Part shown: piece by piece, positions 1 to 9,490 of the stretch
Layout of the letters: every line of letters begins with the position of its first letter
Position numbering within the stretch: position 1 is the stretch's first letter
Assembly: GCA_943704425.1 (NCBI GenBank)
Contig: CALSCP010001329.1
Coordinates: 1 to 43,311 of the forward strand
DNA from: Ministeria vibrans ATCC 50519
Lineage: Eukaryota > Opisthokonta > Filasterea
DNA length: 43,311 bases
Direction of reading: 5' to 3'
Program-made: the position numbers and the translations under genes
The notes under the pieces: generated by a model
Database searches by the model: none
The model's input: the letters and a program-made list of their open reading frames with translations, nothing else
What the model was told of the DNA's origin: nothing

Positions 1-330
<330 letters not shown>

Positions 331-365
331 GAATTCTTCGGGAATTGAGCCTGGCGGTAGCGTAC

Positions 366-1436
366 GCTTCGAAGGGACTCCTCGTTGGCGCGAAGAGTAA
401 GCTCGACTGCGGAAGTGTCGATAAAGCCGGTGGGGGTGAAAAATGGCCAGCCAGAGTCCATGAGGTAGTGGTACTCGACGACAAGATAGTCAAAGGGCGT
501 TCCGTTGCCAATCACTTTGCCAATGTTGTTCGGATACGTAAACTTTTGAGCGCCCCGATCGTACACAAAGAGGTCTTCGTCGCACCATTGGCCGTCGAGG
601 ATGCGCTCGCTCTCGCAGAAGAAAGGCGATGCCTTGAAGATGGGCTCGACGGCGCGACGACATGCAAAGACATTCATGTGGTGCACCGCTTGCCACCAGC
701 GGCTCTTGTGACGCACCTTGGTAATGATGTAGTCGAACGCGGTCATTTCGAGCTGCTGACCCCTGGGCATTTCAAAGATGTTACACATGATGGCAGCATC
801 CATGACATGGTCGGGACGGTTAGAGAAGTAGTAGAGTCGCGGGTCGGAGCGTCCGCTATCGCCAAAGTGCGCTTGGCGTGTGGGCCGCAACTGATAGCGA
901 CCACTCACCATCTTCTGAGCACCAGCCATAACATTTGCGTTGCCTTCGACATCTTTGCGCCAGTTGAACACGGGCAGATCTGATTCGGCGTTGGGTACGA
1001 CCTTGGCAAAGTGGGGCAAGTCGAAGGTGGCCGTGTTGGTGGAGGCAGCAGCAGACGCAGCGGACGGCGACGCAACCGAGGCGGGGGGCGCGGACGGGGT
1101 TCCGCGTGACAAGAGATACAGGACAGCAGCACAGGTGAGGAGGAGCAGGGAGAGTGTCGTGAGCGTCGCAATGCGACACGTCTGTTTGTTTGAGTTGTGT
1201 CACTTGTCGTTACTCCTTCCTTTCCTTTTCTGTCGAACCTTTTGTGAGCAGCAAAGCGAGGAGTTTGAGGGACGGGTCGCCATAACCACGGGCATGTTCA
1301 CAAGGCGAGGAGCGGACGAAGTGCGTATCCGCTTGGGACTGCTTGCGACGAGTTTTGCTGTGAACACAACGACATCCTCGTCGGAGGAGCCATCATCGTC
1401 CGAGATGAAACTTGTAAGGGATGATTGTCGGGGCAT
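366..1436 (-). CDS. Membrane-anchored copper type II ascorbate-dependent monooxygenase (PHM/DBH family), 3' end outside window
   Basis: Proposed exons 1436-1239 and 1181-366, joined in phase 0 across a 57-nt intron with a GTTCGA donor. Order: a cytosolic-type tail of about 65 residues with an acidic serine stretch (SDDDGSSDED), a hydrophobic anchor (TLTTLSLLLLTCAAVLYLL), an Ala/Ser-rich linker, then a domain with HHMNVFAC and VVEYHYL. In peptidylglycine alpha-hydroxylating monooxygenase the HHM pair and the VHY histidine hold the CuH copper, so that site looks complete. The CuM site (HxH plus Met) lies in the second domain, which would be past the left edge beyond the GA-repeat intron. The anchor comes before the domain, so I infer a type II protein with a lumenal or extracellular enzyme. 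The exon probably ends at 366 (GTACGC donor); reading on gives a stop at 318. Substrate unknown. The family is confident; the two ends are less so. Confidence 0.75.
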
Positions 1437-1953
1437 GAAGCAAACAATATTCTGATATTGATTAATTTGTCGAAAGAGTATAACTTCATAATGTGCATCA
1501 GAATCAGTGGGGGGTCTATGTCACTCTATAGCTATATGGGCTTCTTTTGGGACATTCGCGTCTTATTCGTCTCAAAGTCTACGACTCTACGGGCTACGGC
1601 GGAAGTATTACGCTGCTCTTCGCTGAGTATATTGTCTTGTGTTTTGACATTGGCTCTCACACCTCGTCTCGTCGTATGATTTTCTTAATAATTATGATAC
1701 ACAATCGAAACACAATCACCCCACCAGAAACACCCAACAGATACAAATCGCCTAGTCATTATAAGTCATATGTCATAGTAATCAGTATTCATCCAGTTGG
1801 CAGTTGGCCAGACTGCTTCCGGAGTTGCCGTGCGCACAGTCCTAAGCGGAAGTTCAAGCAATAAACCTAATAATAATAATAATAATTATTGTACCTCATA
1901 ATTAAATTTTTATTTTTAGTTTTTTTTTCTCACTTTCTCGTTTAAGTCAACTG
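1437..1953. other. Intergenic, divergent promoter region (monooxygenase / PLAC8)
   Basis: This 517-bp AT-rich spacer separates two genes transcribed outward, so both promoters should lie here. It has (TAA)n at about 1869-1890 and a T-rich tract at 1908-1930 next to the PLAC8 start. The stretch 1539-1620 resembles 20879-20943 upstream of PRUNE. No RNA gene or convincing ORF was seen. Confidence 0.6.
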
Positions 1954-2541
1954 ATGATTGCTGACCAGCCGGGGTGCTCGGGGGCCATTGACGACGATGT
2001 GCCGCCAACATACGACAGCCTTGCGATGGCAGGGCACATTCAGGTGGCGCCCCAAGCAGGCTCTGCAGCAGGACCAAGCAGCGACGGTGCGGCTCTTCCA
2101 CCGCCATTTTCAGTTGCTGAAGCAGAGGCAGAGCAAGGACAATGGCTTAACCGATGTCTCCTGTGGCCATGTGTTGATCCTCAAAGCTGTCTGGCGGCGT
2201 TTTTCTGTCTTGCTTGCACAATTGGACGGAGTCACAATCTGCTGATGACTGGGGAACGTTCACCGCTGTGTCCAATTGCGTTGATCACGTGCGCCCATCC
2301 CTACGGCATGGTCATGTATGTGGACCAGCACGTGCGCAAGTACCGCAACATTCCCATTGAGCCGTGTGACTACTTTGCGTGTGTGTGTTGTCTCAATGCG
2401 TATGCCGCTCGTACCGTTCGTGAACTCTACCAAATGGAACGAGAGGGCGTCACCTTTCCGCGCCCCAGCCTCGTCTCAACGGTGCAAGTTCAGCCAACGG
2501 CGCAGTTCGGCACAATGTCCGAGAAAGTCAATCGTAATTGA
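1954..2541 (+). CDS. PLAC8 (cysteine-rich) domain protein with N-terminal PPxY motif
   Basis: Single exon, 195 aa. The N-terminal 60 residues are disordered and carry PPTY (residues 17-20), a PPxY motif of the kind bound by WW domains. The PLAC8 domain starts at W64 (WLNRCLLWPCVDPQSC), continues through FFCLACTIGRSHNLL and ends with PCDYFACVCCLNAYAARTVREL. PLAC8/cornifelin/FCR proteins are small, often membrane-associated, Cys-rich proteins; plant members affect cell number and cadmium resistance. The usual CCPC core reads FCLAC here. The ATG at 1954 keeps the whole open frame and the PPxY motif. It converges with the LOG gene, with stops 55 bp apart. Substrate or partner cannot be inferred. 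Confidence 0.85.
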   Translation: MIADQPGCSGAIDDDVPPTYDSLAMAGHIQVAPQAGSAAGPSSDGAALPPPFSVAEAEAEQGQWLNRCLLWPCVDPQSCLAAFFCLACTIGRSHNLLMTGERSPLCPIALITCAHPYGMVMYVDQHVRKYRNIPIEPCDYFACVCCLNAYAARTVRELYQMEREGVTFPRPSLVSTVQVQPTAQFGTMSEKVNRN

Positions 2542-2596
2542 AAGTGTTTTTTGTATTATTTTATTATTATTATTATTATTTTATTACGTCGTCTTA

Positions 2597-3336
2597 TTAT
2601 TGTGCTCTCGTGTGCTTTGCTAAAAGTGAATCAATTTCATCGAGAGTGTCTACAAAGTGAAATGCGGCATTCTGATGGCCACCGTGGTGCTGGGTGAGGT
2701 GAAGAGTCTCTTGCAGCTGGGTGATGGCCCGTTCCCAAGGGTCTACAATATTGTGTTACGAGTTGTATCTGTTGCTGATGTTGATACCTTTAAATGCAAT
2801 CATAAGGGGGTAATCGGTGCGGCCGGACAGGGAAAAAAGCGATACATAGTTCCATAGCAACACTATTTCAGCAAGAGTGCCCAGTGTGCCGGGAAGGACA
2901 ACAAAGACGGAGGACGACGAGATGAGTGTCTCCAGGCGCGAGAAGATACTCGGCGTCTCAATAGGCTTGGTCAAATAGGCATTTCCTTGCTCCCGATGGG
3001 GAAAGAGCGAAGGAACCAGTACGCCTGTCAAAGTGTGAGTCACACATATTCTGACTTGCGTTCCATGATGAGTACCTTCGACCACCGAATTTCCAGCGTC
3101 GCGCGCGCCCTTTGACACGCCTTCCATCGTACCCATATAGCCTCCAGACATCTGGCGTGTTTGACGATAGACGACGACTGTTAGCTGAGCAACAGAGACT
3201 GATACAGGCAGAGTTCCTTCTTGCATACAACATTCAACGAGTGCTTGGTCAAAATTTTGCCCAGTTCCGCCGACTGGGAGTACAACTCCGAATCGGGCTC
3301 GGCCCACGAGGCACCAAACACTGTCGCACGTGACAT
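2597..3336 (-). CDS. LOG-family (Lysine_decarbox Rossmann) protein
   Basis: Four exons: 3336-3229, 3151-3076, 3024-2788 and 2742-2597, giving 188 aa. Splicing restores the family motifs. The N-terminus ATVFGASWAEPDSELY matches the nucleotide-binding start (VFGSSR...). Next comes GGYMGTMEGVSKGA, the position of GGGxxGxMGxVA. The signature region is LPGTLGTLAE, where the family has PGGxGTxxE. The Arg of IFSRLETL sits where LOG enzymes carry a catalytic Arg. LOG proteins are cytokinin-riboside 5'-monophosphate phosphoribohydrolases; others hydrolyse different nucleotides, so the activity here is open. The third intron is only 45 nt (2743-2787). An upstream in-frame ATG at 3402 would add 22 residues, but 3336 better fits the domain edge. 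Confidence 0.85.
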
Positions 3337-4320
3337 GAGAGAGCAGCACAAAATAATTGAAGTTTGAATAAAATTTAGAAGAAGAAGAAGAATACAACCC
3401 ATTTATTCATGCATGAAAAATTTAAATTGTGTCTCAATTGTGTCTCAATTCTCAAAAAAATCCCTTAGCGGCGTGAGAAATAAATAACTCTACCCGGACT
3501 ACCCCAGACTACCGGGCACTACCCCCTCATGAGTGGCAGTGCGGCAAAAGCATGAGAATCTGTGCGAGATTCCACTGTCGTCCCGAATCTCAATACGGAT
3601 TTTTTGTTGGCCCGTTGGATCGCTTATTAGTGATTCTTTCGCCTTCAAATTTTATTCATTGTCTGATTGTCACAGCTATTAGATATCGCAAACAGTAAGA
3701 CTGTGTGGACTGTGAGGGTTGTATCGTGTCTGTCGCGTCGCAATGGTTGCAGTTGGGCTGCTTTTGGAAAACACAGAGAAGAAAAAAGAAAAAAAGGCTT
3801 TTGTTGCATATCGCGGCCTGCCGTGTGGGGACAGCCCGGACAGGGGTGGGCTCACTGGGCTGGGGAGGAGGGGCGGGCGTACGCGCCGCTAGATCGGGGG
3901 TTTTCGGATTATGACGGGAATTTTCACATTCCCTAAGGTTCAATTAGGTTGTGTTACAGGAGTGTCACATGCCATACCTCCAAAATTCACGAACCGCTGC
4001 TTCTCGCCGCCTGTTACCCTACACGTAGCAGTCGTGTGGTGTTGTTTGGCAGATGCCATGGGGTGAATACACTGACAATAGAAGGAATTCTGCGTGTGAG
4101 GGTGAAAATGAATTTTTTCTTTGAAATTCTTTTTTTGTGGCGGGATGATAAGCTGAACGGGGCCCCTCCATGCTCTGCTGTGGGGAAAAGGGTGTGTATT
4201 GTAGCTACGGGTAGCCTATGGTGTAAACTGTATCGTCTTTGAGTGGCGGGCAGTTGAGTGGTGGCCTAAATTGTTTTTTTTTTCTTGCGAACTAACTCCG
4301 AACCTTGTGCTTGCTATTAG
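3337..4320. other. Intergenic, divergent promoter region (LOG / secreted protein)
   Basis: A 984-bp spacer. It contains one copy of the TGGGTTGTATTCTTCTTCT repeat (inverted, 3371-3405), a direct TTGTGTCTCAATT duplication near 3427-3451, four ACTACC-type units at 3489-3530, and a short GAATCT/AGATTC hairpin near 3550-3576. A G-rich segment at 3820-3900 is open in two frames but has no recognisable protein. No tRNA or snRNA was recognised. Confidence 0.5.
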
Positions 4321-4921
4321 ATGAAGCTACTTTTGCTCACTACTCTTCTCGCCGCGACCGCCGCGTGTGCCTCAGGCGCGGCCGTCCGATGCTACATGGA
4401 AGCTTATTGCTACGGTGATACCTGGAGGGTGACTGATTACGACAACGGTGCCCTTCCCGACACAAAGGCGACTCATTTCGAATCTGGCGAATGCAAGCTG
4501 GTAAGAATGAAACGAAAAGGGATCTTGCAATCTGAAATGGGATCCGTATACTCTTCCGAGTGGGTCTCGTCAGTGGATAGCCGAGGGATAGCCCCTCTAT
4601 TCATTTAGATATAGATTTGTGATTGTGAGAAGATTGTGACTCCATTGTGACACTGATGTGACACTTTCTGTTCTTTTTTAGATGAATACCGACTTCTACA
4701 AGTGCCACTTTGATGCATGGGCAACGGAGGGTATTGATCGCGATATGGAGTTGCGTGACAGCACCGGAATTCAGGGACACATGCAGTCTGACTTCCCCAA
4801 CAGTAAGTGCGTCTTCAATCTTCTCGACGACAGCACAACCGATCTTGTTCCTGGCTACGTTATCACTGGTACCTCTGGCACTTGTGTCGTGATGGTCACG
4901 AAGCAGACTTTTATCGCTTGA
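4321..4921 (+). CDS. Small secreted cysteine-rich protein, unknown function
   Basis: Two exons, 4321-4500 and 4682-4921, joined in phase 0 (donor GTAAGA, acceptor TTTTTTAG), 139 aa. Residues 1-20 form a clear signal peptide (K, then LLLLTTLLAATAACASGA). The mature part has six cysteines (24, 30, 58, 68, 103, 128), enough for three disulfides. It is otherwise polar, with no membrane segment and no GPI signal. I do not recognise the family. Reading through the intron gives a 95-residue form with a different tail, so intron retention would matter. AATAAA at 4941-4946, 20 nt past the stop, is a likely poly(A) signal. Probably extracellular or vacuolar. Confidence 0.8.
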
Positions 4922-5108
4922 TCAACTCATTTAAAATCCAAATAAAAAATATGGGTGATCAATAAGCACACAGTTTATCAGGGTCCCGGCACTGTCGCTG
5001 GTTTCACCCACAATCCAAGTCGCTGTTCGACTCCATCACCAACAGCTCAAGAGATTCATTATACCAGCTCAAATTCCTTGTTTTATTTGTACATCATCGT
5101 ATATTGAG

Positions 5109-6313
5109 TCACAGGCGCTTTGTGATGGATTCAATGTCGCTAACATCCTTCGGAATGTCGGAGGTGATCACTTCGGGGGGCTCGCCATCGTGCCGAATGA
5201 TGACGTTATCCTCGATGCGGATGCCAATGCCGTGGAACGGAGCGGGAATGAAGGGAGGGAGACGGGAGGGGAAATAGAGTCCAGGCTCGACGGTGATGAC
5301 CATGCCGGGACGAAAGGGAGTGTGCGTCTCGATGGACGGTGTGTCGTGCAGGTCCATGCCAAGGTAGTGACCCACATGGTGGGGATAGAGTGTCTCGGTG
5401 AGCTGGCGCGATACGAGTGTGGCGTCGGGTGCGCCGCCAGTGAGAGCCGTCCACACGGCCGATTGAGCTGCGCGCTCATCTGCAAACACTCGGTCGGATA
5501 GCTCGCGCTGCATCATCTGCAGCGATGCCTCGTGCACGGTGGCCAGGCTGGAGATGCCGTCGGCAACGCACAGAGCCAGGGCATTCTTCTGCACAGCAAG
5601 CACTGCCTCATACACGAGTCGCTGTGCGCGCGAGAACCCCTGTGGACCCACAGGCCATGTGCGCGTCACATCCGACGTGTAGCCATCAAACTAAGGGAGG
5701 GACAGAGAGAAAGGTCGCAATTAGCGATCGAGAAAAGAGATGTAGATGCAACAGAAGGAGAGAAGAAGACGAACCTCACTACCACTGTCGACGAGCAACA
5801 GCTGACCGTCGTACATGCGCGACTGGTTCTCGACGTAGTGCAGGATGGTCGCATTGGCACCGGCCGCAACGACCGGCGGAAAGGCCGCACAGCGCGCGCC
5901 CGCCATGCGACATACGTACTCCATGGTCGCCGCCACAGCATGTTCCGAAACGCCCGCGCCGCTCATCCGCATCACCTGCACACCGACACACACAAAGACG
6001 CACCAGTACAGTGAGTGAAACAGGGTTATTTTTCAAATACCTTTGCGTAGCCGTGCGCGGAGGCATCTGCAGCTCGACGCAACAGCGCCTGTTCTGCGCT
6101 GCTCTTCTCCGAGCGCATCTCGTCGACATACTGACTGAGCCAACCAATATCACAATGTACACTGGCCTCCGATAGCCTACACCACGACATCAGCTCAGAC
6201 CAACAACTACCCTACACACCATTACATCTCCACCCACCACTACCACCACCACCGCACCATTACCGCACCACTACCATCACCGCCACACACACATATATAT
6301 AAATAATATATAT

Positions 6314-6361
<48 letters not shown>

Positions 6362-7682
6362 AAGAAACAAAGTGATAGAGAAAGAGAGGAGAAAGAAACA
6401 AAGTGATAGAGAAAGAGAGAAGAAAGAAACAAAGTGATAGAGAGAGAAGAAAGAAACAAAGTGATAGAGAGGAGAAAGAAACAAAGTGATAGAGAAAGAG
6501 AGGAGAAAGAAACAAAGTGATAGAGAGAGAGAGAGAGAATGTTACGTACAAATCAATGACGGTCGAAGCCGCAAAGGCAAGAGAGTGTGGTTCGCCGTTA
6601 ATGCAACCCATTGAGCGTTCAAAAACAACCATCAGTCGCTGGTTCGAAGGCAGATCCATTTGCATTGCGCGGTCCAACTCGCTTCGCAACTGTGACACAC
6701 ACAGGCACACACATAGAAATCCAATCAAATGTCAATACAACAATAAGTAAAGAGTGAGTAATCGAATACAAGCACGTGAAATAAGAGTGGACAATTTAAT
6801 AAGAGTGGGTGATTGGAAGTGCAAATGAACATCAATAAGAGTACGTGAGTGATTGGGAACAAATAAGAGTGATGGGGAACGAATGAGAGTGATTGGGATC
6901 GAATAAGAGTGAGGAATTGAGAACGAATGAAAGTGAGTGATTGGGAACAAATAAGAGTGATTGGAAACGGACGAGAGTGAGTGAGTGAATGCATTCATTC
7001 ACCTTTGAAATGGGATAAGCTTCGTCTACGCCAAACAGGGTCGGTGCGTCGGCGACTCCAGTCACCGGTCCGTCCCACACCTCCCGCTTCTCGTCCTACA
7101 GCAAACGTCAGGGAAGGGTACTGTGTGCCTCGTGGCAATGTTTCCACTGCTGTGCGTACGTGTTCGCGAACAAAGAGGGCTGTTTTCGTCACGGCGTTTG
7201 AATCCTTGATTATCACAAGCGCCTGAACACACAAATTCTCATTCTCATTCTTTCGCAACATTCAGCGTACCGCAGACGGTTCGGTGCACCCTGAAAGGTA
7301 GGCCATGTTTGAATTGGGTCGGTAAGCAAAGGGAATATCCGCGCTGAAGACCTGTCGTGGGTTTGCGGAGGCGATCAAAATGGAACACGTTGGAAGTTGT
7401 GCCATCTGTCACAGAAAAGGTCAGCTCCATCCACTGTTTTTGTCTCCCCGAGCCCATACCAACCGTTGACGTCGCTGTGCTACTTCATTCAGGGTGATTC
7501 CTGCATCCCATCAATGTCAGACGTCGTTTACTCACTTGCAGTGCACACACCACTGTGAACTTCCTACCTGGCGTGATCTCGTCTTCTTTTATCAAAAAGG
7601 GGTGCGTAGCAAAAACCGGCTGGCCCATACGACGTGACGCGGCGCACGCCGAGGTGGTCAGCAGCCGTCGGATCATCATCAT
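5109..7682 (-). CDS. XPNPEP3: Mitochondrial Xaa-Pro aminopeptidase 3 (M24B metallopeptidase)
   Basis: Nine exons: 7682-7568, 7500-7460, 7405-7271, 7222-7160, 7095-7003, 6689-6550, 6134-6041, 5975-5775 and 5690-5109; 487 aa, all phases closing. The enzyme removes an N-terminal residue before proline; XPNPEP3 and yeast Icp55 trim mitochondrial imports. An Arg/Ser-rich presequence (MMMIRRLLTTSACAASRR) is followed by GQPVFATHPFL and DEITPG, as in XPNPEP3. The aminopeptidase-P N-domain contains WDGPVTG and GVDEAYP. The pita-bread metal ligands are all present: Asp in LLVDSGSE, Asp in TSDVTRTW, His in HHVGHYLG, Glu in VEPGLY and Glu in RIEDN. The exon 6 donor could be GTACGT (6549) or GTAACA (6543) with a compensating acceptor; the 6550 choice is used. 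The intron at 5774 has a GTTCGT donor. Its promoter region is shared with the FG-GAP gene. Confidence 0.93.
6313..6540. repeat. (GA)n plus six GAAACAAAGTGATAGAG modules in XPNPEP3 intron 6
   Basis: After a (TA)n/(GA)n run at 6295-6355, six nearly identical units with GAAACAAAGTGATAGAG repeat every 25-35 bp to about 6530. The repeat starts about 10 bp inside the 5' splice site side of the intron and is CT-rich on the sense strand. The same module occurs in three other genes in this window. Confidence 0.9.
6735..6995. repeat. Degenerate minisatellite (AATAAGAGTGATTGGGAACG-like units) in XPNPEP3 intron 5
   Basis: Units of 20-30 bp combining AATAAGAGTG or AATGAGAGTG with ATTGGGAAC or ATTGGAAAC recur about ten times between exons 5 and 6. 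Unit length varies through extra GAGTG insertions. The sense strand is again pyrimidine-rich. Confidence 0.8.
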
Positions 7683-7815
7683 AAGAAAATTAATTATCAA
7701 GACTCAAGTTGCTTATTCTAAGAGGCAAGACTAAAGTCTCAACTCTCTCAAGTTCAGTTCTTTTTCTGTGTTTCCTGCCCACACAGGACACAGTGTGTGT
7801 TGTACCATTACTACC
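7683..7815. promoter_or_regulatory. Short divergent promoter XPNPEP3 / FG-GAP gene
   Basis: Only 133 bp separate the two start codons, so both promoters and 5' UTRs must fit here. The segment has short AT-rich stretches (TAATTATC at 7690) and ACACAGGACACAG near 7782. No TATA box can be assigned with confidence. Confidence 0.5.
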
Positions 7816-9300
7816 ATGGGGAATAAATTGAGGATCGCCTTAGCACTGGTCGTGCTGATTGTCGCTGATCGTGGACAGGCAATCCTGCCTCGACGATTGC
7901 TCGATTTTGACGTGAAACACGCGGCCACAGCGGCTTTCGCTGAGTCTTTTCCCTCCAGTGCGGGGCCTACATTGCTTCTCACGTCGTTCTATCCGTTTGG
8001 CAGTGACAGTGTGTACGCCGTTGTGAACATATCGCAAGTCATCCATGGACACCTGAAAGCGACGCTGACCGTCCTCGATTCCGACGCCAGCTGGCCCAAC
8101 CAAGGTGAACATGTTCAATATTACAGCATGACACGACTCAACACACTACCCTACAGGCATTTCTTGAAAATAAAGAAACAGACGGATCTGAATTGCCCTC
8201 TTTTACTTAGCGACAAGTGTGCCGTCAAGCACCATCGCCGCTTCTCCAGATGCCTTCCTGCTGACAGCATGTGGTTTCTTTGTGTCCAAGTCCAAATCGA
8301 CGGGCGCAGTGAGTCTGCTTGACGTCAGTCCTGTGGGAGAAGGCGGTACCGCTGTGAAGCAGAAAATTTCGACCGACGCGGATGGGTACTTCTATCACCA
8401 GGCTCAGTGGCTCGATGTGAATGGCGATGGACGCATGGACGTGATGGCAGCTCGAGCGAGAAAGCCGTCTGAGGGAAATGCCACCGGTGAGCTGGTGTGG
8501 CTAGAGCAGCCAGCGACGAGCGGGGCGGGCGCCTCTTGGACAACACACATCATCACGGATGCGTCTGGCCCCGACAATGCCTTCTCCATTGTTGATCTGG
8601 ACAACGATGGAATCGTCGAGGTTGTTGCGGCGCAATTTTTTGATTCCCAAAGACTGGTAAGCACTAAGCGACGATTATTATGAGTGTGATTGGAACGGTA
8701 CACCTTACTACTCTTACTATGTAGTCCATTTGGTGGTGCGGTGCTCCCTCGAAGAAATGGAGTGATTGCGAGATGGGCAAGGATGTGACGAGCACGTCGA
8801 TTGACGAGCGAGTGGCGGGCGTGCCGTTCTTTAATGTGGAGTGGGTGGACCTGAATGGCGACGGACGGCGCGACGTACTAGCGACGACCAACCTCAAGGA
8901 CGGCAAGGGCGGCGTGTACGCGTACGAACAGCCGGCGGACCCACGCCAGCCCAACTGGCCGCGCCATACGCTTGCCAGTGGCTACTCCGTTACTAAGTCC
9001 TACTTGCCTGGACGGGGTGCACCGGGAACCGCCCGTGCGTTCATCATCGATGCTCATGCAGGCCACGTTAAACCGGCGGTGCTCGTGAGCGCCGACGACG
9101 GTGGCTTTGTCGACCTGCTTGTGGCCCATCACGACGCCAATGTCACCGATTGGAGCTATGAGCGCACACGCGTGGTCAATTCCACCGGAACCATTGGTAA
9201 TTTGGCCATTGGCGATGTCGATCACGATGGTTTGGCTGAATTTGCTGTGCCCCTGTATGCGGAGAGCAAGGTTGCCATCTACACCTTCAATGAACTATAA
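7816..9300 (+). CDS. Secreted FG-GAP/VCBS beta-propeller-like protein
   Basis: Three exons, 7816-8104, 8211-8656 and 8725-9300; 436 aa. The start at 7816 gives a signal peptide (MGNKLRIALALVVLIVADRGQA). Four calcium-loop motifs of the FG-GAP/VCBS type follow: DVNGDGRMDV, DLDNDGIVEV, DLNGDGRRDV and DVDHDGLAEF. These suggest a beta-propeller with Ca-binding loops, facing outside or the secretory lumen. Related single-domain proteins are common in protists and fungi and mostly uncharacterised; propellers of this kind bind carbohydrate or protein. There is no transmembrane segment at the C-terminus, so it is probably soluble. No enzyme motif was seen. Confidence 0.87.
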
Positions 9301-9490
9301 TAATAATTTTATTAATCATTCGTTCATTCGTCCAGACATGTCACATGTTTTCAGCAATCGCCAGTCAGCACAGTGGTCAGTGGGTACACTGGATAATCGT
9401 CTATGCCACCCAGACTAAAAAATCAACAATGAGAGTTTCATATATTACTCTACTTACTATATTTTACAACTTTTTCATCATTGTTTCTAA

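Noticed and set aside
345-983. 212-codon plus-strand frame opposite the monooxygenase
   Set aside because: The minus strand carries the copper-site motifs HHM and VEYHY; the plus frame has no family features.
3667-3936. Open frames in the LOG/secreted-protein spacer
   Set aside because: Short, Trp/Gly/Cys-rich from G-rich DNA, no domain, no splice partners.
6640-6660. GGTTCGAAGGC resembling a tRNA T-loop
   Set aside because: It lies in an XPNPEP3 exon with no acceptor stem or anticodon arm around it; no tRNA was found elsewhere.
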